Below, in pieces: positions 13,101 to 28,100 of a stretch of DNA of 64,000 bases. Origin of the DNA: Edolisoma coerulescens (lineage: Eukaryota > Chordata > Aves > Passeriformes > Campephagidae); the NCBI GenBank assembly GCA_013397115.1, contig VWZW01007169.1, positions 583,271-647,270 of the forward strand. The letters are read 5' to 3'. The notes under the pieces are model-generated. The model was not told the origin of the DNA. It made no database searches and saw nothing but the letters and a program-made list of their open reading frames with translations. The position numbers and the translations under genes are program-made. How positions within the stretch are numbered: position 1 is the stretch's first letter; every line of letters starts with the position of its first letter.

Positions 13101-16100
13101 AAATGTAACTGAATTGCTGCAAAACTGCTAGTCATGAGGCTACTGGGTGGTCCTGACCAAACATTCAGCTCAACTGTACAATGTGCTCTTAACTGATCGC
13201 TTAGGACAGAAATAGGCCACAAATTTATAGGCTGTAAGATCAGTTCAATTATATTTATTTATTTCAGAGCAAGGGAACACATATTTTCTTAGTAGAAATG
13301 GTGTTAAGCTGCAAAGCCCGTACCAAAAATCAACATGAATCAGCATCTCCAGTAATTTTAGAAGTTTAACTTTAGAAAGCCTGGTTTTAACTTTTAAAGA
13401 AATTATTTTTTGCTGTCTGAGGAGAGATGAGATCAATTTGACCAAACACTTATTGGAGACAGAAGTACTGGCAGGGAAGAGGGATAGATGCTACTACAAC
13501 CACAAGCAGAAGTAAAAGAGTTTCCACTTCTAAAGGGATGTGGGTGTGTGCTGCATAGCTAGTATTATCTATTCTGCACTTGAAGGCATCGTTCCAACTT
13601 CTGAGATGAACCTGTTGATCCATTCCCCAAAGTAACAGCAAAAAGGGAGATGAGCATCCAACTCTGTGCTTAGGGTGCTCCAACAGAAGTCAAAAAGACA
13701 CAGACTAAATCCTTGCACTAACCACCTGGCTTCTGTGATGAGTTGGTCAGTTTTATAGCCCATATATTAAAGGTTAATGAGAACAAAAGTTTATGTATTT
13801 ACTCCTTAAAATGCAGTAATAATTAAAAAGAAGCAGCTAAGAGAAAACATTCAGAAATCAACATGGTTTAGCACTCCATCACATTTAAATGGATTCTACC
13901 CTGTTGCAGCACGATAGCTCTCAAAAAAGAAAGGTGCCTCAACTTACAATCACTTCCAGCTTTCCCTGGACATCATGAGACTTGATAACCCAATTGACAG
14001 ACTTTCTGCACTTGAGGATAAGAACGACATCTCTGACAAGTCTGGCGCCTGGTTGAGATGGTTTAATGTCAACAATTATATCCACCTGGAGAGCACTGTA
14101 TGTGGAAAATAGAAAGTTAGAACAGAATGCCAGAAATTTGCAGCTATCAACCTTCTTCCAATCCATCATGTTTCCACTGTCTGGCCAGCTGATTAAAATG
14201 CTGGATATTATCCCAGGCAACACAACATGTGCAAAACGGATTGTTATTCCATATACACTTAAGTGATTTTGCATAACAACAGAAACAAGTACTTTTTAGA
14301 CAAAAAATATTTCTGTCTCTTATTTACAAGAAGTGTGCTACTCAATTCACCTAATATTTAGTGCAGGTAAGTTATATGACTAGCAGGTTGCTTTCTACAG
14401 TAAACATAATTTTCTTATTTCACTGTGACAGTGCCTAAATATAACTGTTTCAGTTTCCTCTGGCTATAACTGTATTAAAACTTAAAATAATACCTAAAAA
14501 AAAGTAAAAAAGAAAAGCAGGTTTACACACACATACAAAAAACCCAACCCAAACCACAGGAACTATATTGGCGGGTGTCTCTGCCTAAACAGTTAAATTG
14601 TGGAATTACTTTGCTTAAGATCTTGCATGCTTTGAGGAATTAAGCAGTGTATTCAGTTTCCAATACTTCTGCATATATACTTACTTTAAAAAGAAAAAAA
14701 CCCCAGATGTCCAGCCTACTGCTTGCTGGAAAATAGATGAAAACGATCCAGATTTTCAAGATTTCAGTAAAAGAAGTAAAGCAAATGGGTTCTTACCCAT
14801 CAATAACATCTCATCATGCAAAATACCAATTCAACAGAAAAACCTGTACTTCTAGATCATCTTATGGGGCCATACATTACAAGAACGTGCTCATCCCCAA
14901 GTAATAGGTTCCAACTAATATTCTGCACTGAGACTTAGGGTATCTGGGGACCTTCCTTCCATCTCCTGCAGTTTTACACACGCCCAGCTCAGCATCTGTA
15001 TGTTTCTTTGGGGATTTAAACTTGGTAAAGGTACCTGTGGATAACACAGAAAACTAAGAACAAAGTAACTTAGTACCTCTTTTTTTTTTTTTTCACTTCT
15101 AACACTTTTTGCAGTGTTATCATCGGAAAAGCAAATTCCTATTGTACTATCATCCAAAGCCAAAAGCTTGGAACCAGGGCTGTCATTGTGTAACACTTCA
15201 AAGGACTTGGAATAATGCTGAGATTATCATCAGCTCTGTTCAGGATGGGGCTGCATCATCATTTGGGTTACCTACTCCACTTCCACTACACCTCAGCACT
15301 TTCTTAATATTCCCAGGTTGCTAGGCAAGAAAATTACCAGGCTCTGGGTTCAACATATTGCAATGAGAATTATCCTTTTCACAAAAACACCTCCTCCCAC
15401 CTGCATCTCCCTGTGTCATTTTCTCATTAGGGATAGGATGCGCTCATGTATAGCTGCATGAGGAGCAGAACTGGACAATGTCAGATATCCAGTGTCAGCA
15501 GTAAGAAAACAGGATTTAATTCTACCTTATCTCTGATGAAATTGTAACCATCTAAGTTTCATAGCAAATTTCCATTCTAGCAATCATACTTGGCACTTAG
15601 GAAGAGGTTTGCCAAGTATGACTATCTGAAGCAAACCCCACTCATGTTCTCCCACTAAGATCTAGGAAAGACCAGCAAAGGATGAGTATCTTAAATGTCT
15701 TGCCTCCCAAAGGTACCTTTGACAATTTAGATAATCCTCATAAGTGTACAGAGATTTACTTTTCCTAACCAGTAGTTACAAAGTTTTCAGGTCAAAAAAC
15801 TTTGGTCGAAGTTTTCACTGTCAACCGTTAACATTTCTCATAATTATCAAACTATCCCTCAAACTCAGCTGGAAACTTGACAGAAAATACTGTTGTGAAT
15901 CTTCAGAGCAACTGTGGAACACTTACCATAGACCACAGATCACTTGCAACCTCTGGACACTGTTTGGGAGCCACTGTCCTAGGCTTTGCTGCCAGTCATC
16001 CCTACCTGTGACAGGTCAAGATTACTTTCAGCCTCTCCCACCTCCTCACACAGTGGTCTAACCTTAAACCCTCTCTGCCCACTACTGCCCTTACTGATAT

Positions 16101-19100
16101 TCCCTTATTCACCTTATACTTGGAAAAATGTGATTGACTGAGCAAGAAGGGGAGCAGTATACAGTCCATAAAAGCTGTACTTCGCAGTCTTGTCCAAAAA
16201 AATCCTGTGATTATGAAGCAGAATTCAAAATCTTTACATAGTGAAGAACCAATTCCTATTTAAGGCAAAGTACAAAAGCCCAAGCTTTTCTTGTAAGGAT
16301 GAAATGGCTATGCCAGTTGATTTTTATTAGACAAATGAAATTTTTAGTTATTATTTCAAACAGTTTTAGTCTATTTAGATGATACTTTACCTGTTAGGAT
16401 TGGAATTTGGAGTGCTTAGTTCAATGATATGAACTTCTCTTTCTTGGACTAAGTTAGACATAAGGCACCCCTCTGCTGGTTTTGGTTGCAGATATCCCGC
16501 AAGGTAATTTAAAGAGAGAAAATTCTTTTTTATGTTGCACGAGGGAGGAAAAACTTGATCTGGAGGGGGGGAAAAAAAAAGCATATGAACCTTTAAACAC
16601 AGATGTCAGCTTAGATGTACGCACATACCACGTCAGCTTCAGTGTGGCACTATAGTGCCAAAAGGCGAATCTACCATCTGTTATAGGCAAGTATGACCAA
16701 TCATGATATTGATCTCTGTTGCAACAATACATCACCTTTCTGATATAAAATATATACTCCTAAACAGAATAGTTACTATTTACAGATATAAACATTTAAT
16801 GAAAGAAAATCCCTGCAAAGAGAAATTTGAAAACAACTCTGAAGGAAAATATGTGAAAACCTTTCAAAATCAATAACATACATTTAATTTGTTCCTTGCA
16901 CCTTTAAAAGAGATTTCTTTCTTTTGCAATTTACTCAGAGATAACTTTTGGAATCAACTCCTTCTCCCTATGGAAAATGTTTTATTCTTGTTATTATAAA
17001 CTTACCATTTTTTAAATACTACAGAAAGTACTTTCCATTTCCTTACTCAATATATTTCCTATATATTGTGTAGTCAGTGTCAGTATCGTCTAGAAATACT
17101 GCATTTCTCTTGCACATGGAAAATTAAAAACAGCAAGATAATTATGGAATCAGTTGTTGATATCAAGAAAGTCTGATCATAATATCCATAGCTGAAATGA
17201 TGAAATTCTAGCATAAATTCTAGCATAGCTATTCAATCTCTCTTTTGGTTTTAACTGTCTAGCTGAACATGAGCATTACAGAATCACAGAATACGCTGAG
17301 TTGGAAGGGACCCACAAGGATCATCGAATCCAGCTCCTGGCCCAGCACAGCATCCCCAAGAGTCACACCATGTGCCTGAGAGCACTGTCCAAACACTTCT
17401 CGAACCTGTCAGGCTGCTGCTGTGAGCAATTCCCTGGGGAGCCTATTCCGGTGCCCAGCCACCCTCTGGGTGAAGAGCCACTAGTGTACAATGCAAACCA
17501 TAAAAAATAGCCATTTTGTATGAAGTTCTCATGCACAACCTACATTGCTGTACCCCAAGGAACAGTATTTCCACTGAAAATCAGAAACACTTAGCATTTC
17601 TGAGATAGCTTGACATGTGAATTGTGATAGTACACAGAAGGACCAAGTGCCGTGTTCAAACACATGAAGTCCTGTAAGAATACAATCCCACATGGCTGGG
17701 TCTTTGACCATCACTGTACAGGAAAGACTTTTCCTATTAAGGTCAGCAGTAAGATACAAAAAACCAAAAAACAAAACAAACAAACAAACAAAAACCAGCC
17801 AAAAAACCCCAAAAGAAAATAAATCAAATAGCATGCATTGTGAAAACAAAACTGTGAACAAACTCTTAAAAGCTGTGCTAAGGCCGTGCCCTCTATAAAT
17901 GAGAACTGAAATGTCACCTCTAAAGTGCATTTGTGTGTGCTACACAACTTTCCAGGAAGACCAGAGACTCCTGTGACCTTGGTCTCTGCAGAAACAATTG
18001 GGGGAGTTTCTTCTCCTGATCTTATACAAAGTAGCCTTTGAATATTAACCCCGTCGTCTCCCCTACAGAAGCTACTAAAGCTGCATAAGGCTGTAACTAT
18101 TCATACTACCCAAGCAAAGCACTTCTCTCACATCTGGTATGTGCCCTGCCAGATTAGCCTTAAATGCAGCTGCAGTTCTGCCAGCTCCTCCCACAACAGC
18201 ACAGAATGGAAAATGATCCCAAATGGTCTATGCTGAGCTTGAATTTTTAAATATATATAAATATATACACACACAGAGAGACACTAGGTATTTGCTTCTT
18301 AACTGCTGTACAACATGATTCAGGCCATAAAATAACAGTTCTGGAGTAGTGTGTGGGTAATTACCACACGTGCTATCATTTGCCATTGCAAAGAACTCAG
18401 TTCTTGCTCCTGGCACTTCCATTAGGCGTCTCTGGAGCTCTCCAGAACTGCTGCTCTTGCCGCCAGAAGCACGAACACTCCCCAGCCTGGGCCTCCACTC
18501 GATAGCACGCTTCTCCTCTGCAGTAAATTTTAACTCTATCATGGGCTAGTTGACATACACACCAAAATGTATTTACTCTCGTCCACACCAGTTACCAAAA
18601 CCTGGCTGGAGCAGGGAAGAAAAGGGGATCTATTTCATCTTTCTTTGCTCACTACACATCTCTTCTTTGTTAGTTTCAGGGCTGTCTACTTACTTTGGAA
18701 AGGGACTGCAGGTGTCTGCAATCAATTAAAAACATTACCACACCAGCCAATAAACAGTCAGTTTATGGATTCTGTGCCTCTCTAATCTCCCCAGACTCCC
18801 AGTACGGAATCAGATGTGAGGTTTGCAGGCAACACCCTCAGCAGAGGGTCTCTGGCCAGCAGGCCGGGGTGCCGAGGGGCCCCGCTGGCCAGAAAGCAGC
18901 AGAGCTGTGAGCAGTGGCCGGCAGCCACCCTCTCCTTCGGCAAGTGCCAGGCTGCCTGCATGGAGAGAGGATTGCACACCAGGATCTGTAGTTTCTGTGT
19001 GCAGCACTTCTATTTTACTGATGAGGACAGACACTGTCTGCTCTATTCTGCACAAATTAGGTGTCACCCACAGGTTCTTGGCTAAAAGTTGAATATCCAA

Positions 19101-22100
19101 GCTTAACATCATCCTGAGGAGGTTTTTGTGCAAATGAGCAACGTTAATCAAGTGTCACTTTCCAAGACAGGCACCCTGGGCAGCAGCAACTGGATTCAGC
19201 AATAAAAATCCATCCAAGCAGAGCTTGCCTTTCAAAGTTTGAGCTGGGGATAAACAAGGTGCTTGGAATTTTCCTTGGGCACTCTGATGGCAGGGCTTAT
19301 TCGTGTGTATTTTGCAGTTTCCTAGCCCTTAGCACAACAGAGATCAGAACCTTGACTGGCATTTAATGGCAAGATAGAAATGGGATCAGGGAAGGGCCTA
19401 CAGGGATCTCAGGAGGGAGGATGCAAAGTCTAGGCGGTACTCATCCTGCAGCAGGACACACAGCTAAGCCAGACACAATGCGACCATGTACAGTCATTAA
19501 ACCAAACAAGCATGGCATGCAGGATATGTGCACTGGTGTGTACTGCCTATAAACTCAGAGTCAGGACTGATGCTTCAGCTTCTGCCAGGCACAGTGTTAC
19601 CATCTGTAAATAGACTGTACATCTTCCAGTTTAGTTACTGGTACGGCTGACTGATTTTTTCCTTATTTAGCTAAGAAATGTGTTGAAATCAGTGTTCCTC
19701 CAGGCTAGCACATTTGCCCTGGATTTACACTGGTGATACTGGATGCGTTAGGTAACACTTAGCCAACTGATAGGACTTACTGACTTGTTCAATCATGTCT
19801 TATGGAACCATAAAGAATTAAACTGACTTCTGCTGAAAAACACGTACCAAGACCACTTTCACCATGAGCAGTCCTGCTTTCTAGAATCTGACAGCGATTA
19901 TCACAGCAGTCACTCTGCCATCTCCATTACACAAATCAAGGCAAGAACAAGAGCCCCACTTCTTGTGCCCCCTTCTCTTACACCCCCATTCTGGCCCCTT
20001 AAAGTTCTTGCTGTGATCACCATCCCTGCCGTATTTGATCAGCCACTCTTTAGAATCAACAGGATTCAGATGCACTTGGCCCTGATCCAGTTTGCTAGTG
20101 CTCTCAGCTGCCTTTCATTTCCAGTTTCAAAAGTGACTTCAGAGACCCATGGCATCAGAAGCAGCTTTATTCTATGAAAGATCAGCCTTCTTCAGATCTT
20201 TCTGTCCTTTGGCTTGCATTTTCTGTTTGCTGTATTCAGCTAAAGCCTAAACTTCTAAAGTGTTACATCTTCCAGTTTCAGATTTGTCTAACTTGAGTGA
20301 AGCTGAAATGTAGACAATTATATGGATACAGCAATTAAATTCTGTATCAGCCACATAGCACAGAACTATTTTGTATGACCGCCTATAGATTCTGAGTAAC
20401 ACTAGCAGTGATTCACAGACTGTCAGCTGAGGGTACCTTACTAAATCGCTCAAGTTTAAGTTTTGTATGAAAAGCGTAAAATGTACATCACTGTATGCTG
20501 TGGTTTGTGAAATCCAGTGATTCTATTGTTCCCTCTGCAGAGAAGCAGACCAGGACCACATCCCACGTGGGTTTCACAGAACTCCTCCCATGACTGCTGC
20601 AGTTCAAGAACTGACCCCCTCCCCACCCCTGAACACATGCATAACCCCCACACATGCACGCATATTCATTCTTCTGCCAAGAATTTAAATCAAAATCCAA
20701 TACGGTTACAGCTGAGCTAGTTTGTAGGAGCCTTCTCAGAAACTGTCTGTTTTGGTTGCCTGCCAAGTTCCATTTTGTGTACTTACTCCTAATTAAATTG
20801 GGTTTTAGCGCATTCTAAAGATGATGCAAAACTCTCCTCTTTAGCCTCCTGGTTTGACTGGAGACATGCAAATCAACAAACAATGTTTTATCTGTTTTTT
20901 CAACATACCTAATTAAATATTTGTCTCTGCAACGCAGAGACTACTACTCCCATGTATATGTTTCAAGAGCATTTTAATAAGCTAATAAATATATTTCTGA
21001 ATGATTTTCTGGCATTAGAATCCAATACTGGTGCCAAGTAGAACAAAAAAAAAAAAATCACACAGGGGAATCCTCTACAAATTTGGCAGGATTTGGATAC
21101 AACTAACTCAGGCATGTTCTGATTTTGGGGGGCAAGGCTCACACGTCAGAAAATCAAATGATCAGATACAGGTGGTTAGGAAAGAATGTTTTCTCCACAG
21201 AAGGCTTTTAGTTGTTTTTGTTTGTTTTTTGGTTTTTTTTTCCGGTAACCAACTAGTTCAGCTGTTTGGGAGTTTCTATAGAGATATTGCTGCAGAGGAT
21301 CATACGGTTATGTTGTTCCAACATTGCTCAGCTATGGAGCTACAACCTGAACCCTATCCCACTATGGGCCTGTGAAGTCCCCAAGGAGCTGGAGTCCTCT
21401 CCCACCTGCACTAGGCCACCTGAAGAATTTGGCATATGGCTCACAGGGACAGGAAATCTTTCTCCTTGGGATGAAAATACATAAGGACAGACTGAGGCAA
21501 CTTATTTTGGTGAGGAAAGCAATAATTCTTTGCCCAAAGAAGCCTGGATCCTTATACAAGCAAATACTGAAAAAATAAAGTAACTCAGGTCTTTCTAGAA
21601 ATTCCCCCCTACTTCAAGTTCTCCACTTCAATTCTTCAGATGAATGCACCCGAACAATCACCACGAGTAGTTGATTCTGTTTAAAAGGCAAAGTTCGACT
21701 CTTGTAAGGTTCTGAGCAATTGCATCCACATTTATGAGTATAAAGTTATGGCACCAGAATCCATTAAAAGTTGCCTAAATCCAAGGTCTGGTCTTTAGGC
21801 TTGCTCTTATTTCTCTGCCCTTCCCCTTTCATATCACATATCTTGGAAAATGAGAGGTATATTTAAAAATTGAAATAACTGAAATATAAGCAAGACTTAT
21901 TCTCAGTATCTAAAACAGTCTATGAATTCTGTTGGTTTTGTTTTGGTTTACCTTCTCCTACTTTAATATAGATGTTTCTTGATATTTTAAGTTCAGTGAA
22001 AGATGTTACTGCTCCATATTCCTTCTGGGCCCACTGTAGCAGATGTTCATTTTTCTCAGGAAAAAACTTTTCTTCTGTTTCTGCTGACAAGGAGAAGTTT

Positions 22101-25100
22101 CCCTTCTCAAACTGAACAACGGAACCTAAAGACACCTGATGGGAATAAAAACATATTTTTAATGTGGTACATTTATCCACGCAGACATGTAGCATGTTTA
22201 AGCAATGTAATCTGTCATACCCAAACGCAGTGACTGAAGGTGATTATGGCTTATTTCCAACAATATCTAAATGTTGCATGTTTTAACATCTCCATAACAA
22301 TTCCTTTTTCAGAGATGTTTTTAAAAAAATGAAGTGCCCATCAGCCCAGGTGGGGTGCACATGGCAGCTGAATAACAGTGGGCTCTGAGCCACTCTCCAA
22401 AATTGTACTGCTGCAGAAGTGGAACACACTGTGGAACCACAGTGCTGCAAAGCAACATAAACTGTGGGGGCAAAAGGAGGGAGAGAGTAAGAAGAGGATG
22501 GTCTGAAAAAATGAAGGCAGATAAAAATGTGAAGCATAATAAAACTGGGAACTACTGAAGTAACTCCCAAATCACAAAGAACGTGAGTCCAAGTTCAGTG
22601 ACATTAAAAAGGCCAGCCCAGAAATAGAATGTAAGGAAAGAGAAAGGCTAAGAGAAAATGAAGGTATTTACTGTTGTTTTATTTACAGGAAGGAGGAAAT
22701 ACTTTAGTTTAACACATAAAGCAGATAAGTTATGTATATCTTTTGAAAAATTCTTAAGAACAGGTTACATTAACTGAGGTCTTGAATAGAAAGACTAAAA
22801 TGTTATTTAAAATAGTGAAAATGGAAAAACAGTACATAGAAGCATAACAGGTTCTGCAGGAAACCCAAAGATTTTCAAATATAACTTCACTGAAGTGGCA
22901 ATAGCATCATTCAAAAACATAAGATGGCAGAGGGTCAGATCCTCTTTCAGATTGTGACCTGCTTCAACTTGTGTTGGTCTTGAAAGATAAATAAGTCATA
23001 AGTCATTCCAGATTTACTACAATGCAACATCATCCCAACAGCAACCTTGTGACTCGCCTGTCCCTGCACATGGATGTAGCCAACACTTCCAGGACATTTC
23101 TCAGCTCTCAAGAGGTGCCTACAGGAAGTGGTGAAAGAGCAGCATTCCTTCATTTGCCCAACCCATCCATACACTTCACTGTCTCTTCCTTCAAGGACTC
23201 AAGCACTGGGGCCTGCATGCCCTGCCCAGGCTGGTCCTTCAATGAACACTTTCACTAAGATCTAAATACTAAGTCAAGAAGAATATGTACTTGAGTGAAA
23301 GCACAGCAAGATGAACAAGCTTTCAGGTTTGAAAGCATCAGTGAAGATTTTTTTGGACATACTCCCTGTAGTTTGCTCAGATACAACACACAGCCCCTAC
23401 TTCCAGACCACTGCAGGAGACAAGGTTTCATGAAAGTACCACCATTCCATCTTCTATTGTGCTCCGAGCACCCTGGGAAGAAGTCTGAGTCACCGTGCTG
23501 TTCTCCTCCCCCTTCCCTTTTCACATCTTTCTACTAACCCAGACTTCTTTGGTGGAACAAAAAAGAAGGGCTCTGGTTTTTTACCCAGGAAGTTTTTTTA
23601 CCCAACTGAGAAGCAAAAACTACTGATAACTCAAAGAGGGAAAAATGCATCATAAAAATATATCATAACAATTTCTGTCCAGAGCATTATTTACACATAA
23701 GTATCTCTCAACGTAATTATTTTACACAGATTATCTGAAGCCAGGTTCCAATTACAGAAATTAACTAATGGCAATAGACTATTACCTTCCCTGGAGCTAT
23801 TGTTGCCAGCACTATTTCAGGGTGATACATACCAAGTTGTTTGGCACTTACAAATATTTGTCAAAATAAATATATAAATTACATCCTTTGGCACATGAAA
23901 AGAAAATCCGAATTTTTCCCTGTGTCGCCAGCTATAATGCCAGCATTTATTATGCACATATCACATATCCTCCTCTAAGAGGAGGCACAGGTAATTCAGA
24001 GTCCAATTTTACCAGACCTGTCACAAAAACCAGCTTAGGAATCCTTCTACCAGAACAGTTTTCCAAGTTTAAACTAACATCTGTTTCAATTCTGAATAAT
24101 CTTTCTTATTTGTTTTCAAATGACTACCATAAAATGCTTCCTTTGAATGAAAAAAGTCTGTATCACTACACCACATTCTCTCAATACTCTCACATTTCTC
24201 AAATAAGGAAGCTAAGTCTGCCATTAGAGCTAATCCAGTACTAGGAAAGAAGAGGAACCAGTTATCTCTATAAAATACTTAAGCAAATAGCATCCAATTT
24301 GTACTTTGACCACTTAGAAGCAGCTACACCACAGGCTGATTTCATGGAGCATCTCTACGATGCTCCTGACACATCAGATTCTGTGTAAATTCCAAGTGTA
24401 CAGTCTGAGGGCACGACACTGACCCAACACAAGCCAGGTCACGTCAGACTGCATACAGAGCACCTCTTAGCAATGCTGGCTTTTATATCAGAGACACGTG
24501 GGATATTTGCATAGGACTTTGGCCTAACTAGAAATATCTCCCATGCATGAAATTTGCAGGATTTAAGGACTTAACCAGTGATTATTTTGCAGGAATATTG
24601 AATAGATGTTGGCATTCCACCCTCAGAGACAGACAGTTTATCCAGTAAGTACACCAGTTGGTTTTCATTTACACATTGTTTCCAGTGGGTTTTTTTATGG
24701 TCAGCATCAGTGTAAAGCAGCATCAGTGTGTCTTTTTAAACATTTGAGGATAGCATGAGAGGAAATATTATTCCTTCTAAACAACAACCAAAGAAATGCA
24801 CTACCTGGCAATAATACATTTTTGCTGTATTTTTCATTTAAGATAGTTAACTGTATGGTAACACAACAGCTGTTTTCCTCAGAATACACTTGGTTTTTCA
24901 TTTATTACTAATCAAAACTTGAAAACCTTTTTTATCATCCTGTAGCATGACAAATGTCTTCCTGAGGGACAGATCCTATCAAAGTTACCAAGTTCTACAA
25001 GGGAGGAAGCGACAGACAGAAAGCAGAGCAACTAAAAAGTCTGGCACAAGCACCCTCACTAAGTGATCATACAGTAAACATCTTTAAATAAACATGAAGC

Positions 25101-28100
25101 TTATCATATTTATTTTTTTTCAATCACATGCTGACTGAAGTATCTTTGAAATGCTGGTTCCACTACCCAGGTTTTAGAAAGGACTGCAGAGTTCTGCTGT
25201 GCTTGCCAGTGTTGGGATTTTTACTACAAGGACCTAAGGCAAGGTTAAGTGAGCCAAGCACGTTATTTATTCTGGAAAGAATTCAACAGACCCTTCCAAA
25301 AAAGGCAACCATCACTGTTTCAACACCTGCCTTGAACATTAACTACTTACTCTTCAGAACAAATCAAAAGCAGCTCCAACATGCTTAGGATAACCCAAAG
25401 TATTGAAGTCAAATAACGTTTTAAGTATTTGGGAATACACCAATTTTTATCTGAGAACTAATTACGCATTGATTGAGTGATTAAGAGACTGCTTCCACAG
25501 ACACTTTTATCTCCTCCCTTCATCTCCTTCAGTGGTTACTTTCTGAGGTTGCAGAGCGGAAAAAGTGCCCGAGCTCTATTTCTTCCAGTTGTTGTGAGGA
25601 CATGAGAAGGGAATGCATCAGAAACATCCTCTGCTGCTGAATACATCAACATGCCCTGTCACATTTCTGAGGCTAAATGAAGAAACTGGACATGGAAAAT
25701 CCATTTGCAAGACCAAAAGATACTGGCCATGGCCACTAACCACGGCAAGCACCGCAGTTCAAAGGGCTGTTCCTCAGAGGAAATGAGGATCAAGCACAGC
25801 ATATTGAAAATTTGCTACCAAAACCTGAGTATTCCATCAAAGAACAAAATGTGTTTAGCAACATATTTTGGTTACATATGCTACTACCCTGCTGACCACT
25901 GGGGAAAATAGGGCCTGAAATTTTTTTTGCACCGTACTAAGGCAAGGAAACATACACCCCCCTCATGCTGGGGGGACAAAACAAAAATAGCTTTTATATG
26001 TCCCTTAAGTAAAGTTTCCAGTCTGAATAAAACTGCCCTTGCAAGGCTGCCATGGTAGTTCAGAACATCAGTTACCTGGCAGAAGCGCCAAAAGTTGTAA
26101 GTTACTATTCCCCAGAGGTAACCACTCTCAGAACCAAACCTGAGTCATCTCAAATATATACAGTGGTGAGTGTGAATACTGCACACACAAAATAGCATAT
26201 TCTGTTTCTTATTTTACCTATTTCCTTCTCTCCTTTTAAATGTTTATTGCCTTTTTTTTTTCTTTGAATCTGATCCAGGGGGATATTTACTGTGTTTGCT
26301 TTATAACATTTAAAGTATTTAACATAGTTGTAATTCAGAACTCCCAAGTAGGAAGCAAGTTCATAATTTAGCCTTGAGAGAGAGAGGTGGGCACCTCTGG
26401 GAGATGATTCAAAATACAAAATTAAGTGTCCACAGCCAAACAGCATGAACCAATCCCTCCCCTCACAACAACAGCTACATCACTACCCATCAAGGGCCTG
26501 CCAGCACAAGTGACCAACTAATCCACTCCTAAAGCCATGATTGAGCCAAATATAGTAGGAGGAAAAGAAGTGGCATCCTTCACATTTTTATCTGAGCTAT
26601 GCAGTACCAGACCTGTGGTGGAACATGTAGGAGAGGAGTATATCTGCTCAGAACAAAATTAAAAGACTTGAACCAACTATCAGAGCAACCTACATGGTGA
26701 TCAGCATCAGCTGGTGTTTTTGATACTGTACTTTGATGTGCCTTCATCCTCTTACAGAGGAAAAATAAAGCCATGGATGGAGAAATATCAGGTATTCCAA
26801 TACTCAAAAATGTATCTTTTGTTGTTGATTAATCCATATACAACATACTATAATCATCAAGAGAACAATTCTCTTCAACGAGTAAGAAACATGCTGCTTT
26901 CGAAATTACATGCAACATTTGTGAATCATAGACTTTGCATAGTCCTTACAGCCACAGAGGTGTGATGTTTTCAGGCAATGATAAAAGTTTTCATTTTCAG
27001 TTTAGTGTTCTCAAGAGCACATGTAGTCATTACAAAATTCCACTTCCAGTTCTCACATTTTTTGAAAACATACACATAAGAGAAGCACTATCTTAATTAC
27101 ATTTTAGATTTTAATTCAACTTCCTAGGAGATGCTCAATTTGGCGGCTACCAAAGATCTTTATGTAATTAAGGCTGTTCAGTGTTTTCTCAGGATGAAAG
27201 CAGAACCTTACAAGATCAGAGAGCAGACTCCTGCACATCTTTATGTATCTAGAAAAAAAACCCTGGGATTTTCCATCAAAGCTGAATCTGCGTCAAATCA
27301 AGCGCAACTTTCAAAACCCCTAAGGAACAGTTACTATAATGATAAACAAACAAACAAGAAAATCTGTGTAAGGGGGAAATCTGTTCCCAAATTTTAAGGC
27401 TCAGCAGGAGTTTATTAATTGCACACAGGTAATTGTCCACTTATCTCACATTAATTTAATAACATCTTAATAGACTCAACATAACACTTGTTTGATATGA
27501 GCAAAATAAGGTAGTAGAAGCTTTTCCAGGGATTCTGTTTCAAGTTAGAGTCAATTTAGTGGAAGAAGTGAAGGGGAGAGTCAAAGCGTATCTATGCAAC
27601 TGCAGCTATAGTTTCCACTGGAACCAGTGACTCAGTAACACAACCTGTTGTGATTTATTATCTCCACGTCACTAACACCAGGAGTCTGCCAAAATCCACT
27701 GCCTGCTTCTGTAAACTTCCACTGGCTAAGCCCCCTGTTTACTGAAGCAAGCGAAGAAAGGAAGGAGCCATGACCATACCGAAGAGAAAAGACTATCACA
27801 GGTGCCTGTTCCAGGTCCTTCGGCCTCCTGCAACATTGGTTGGGGAATACACCCCAACCACTAAATGCAAGAATATTCTTTGTTTCCTTACTCTTGCAGC
27901 CTGGATTAACCTAAAGTCCACATCTTCCTGACTACCAGCTGTCTTGGTTCTGAAAGTGATGGGTCTGGGCTCCTAGAGGGACCAGGAGAAGGAGGAATGC
28001 TTAGGATCAGAGGCAGCAATGAAAAAGATCAGCAGGAGATACAAGAGGCAACATCATCCAGATCTGGCCTATCCACACTCCTAAAACAAGTTTTGTTTGA

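Larger units (their letters stand above)
9368..13947 (-). other. TGFBR3 intron, 4.6 kb
   Basis: It contains a 21-bp tandem duplication (10114-10155) and a 606-bp open frame on the plus strand (11148-11753) without recognisable homology. The rest is AT-rich unique-looking sequence. Confidence 0.85.
16560..21951 (-). other. TGFBR3 intron, 5.4 kb, with CR1 fragment
   Basis: It contains a CR1 3' end (17279-17485), a 12-bp tandem duplication just before it (17203-17226), an A/C-rich tract (17757-17825), an AT/AC simple stretch (18247-18277) and a GC-rich hairpin (18851-18893). It also holds a T/G run on the plus strand near 21211-21242. No gene was seen. Confidence 0.85.

Noticed and set aside
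17301..17510. Plus-strand open frame over the CR1 copy
   Set aside because: It is antisense to a CR1 3' end; the sequence is repeat, not a host gene.
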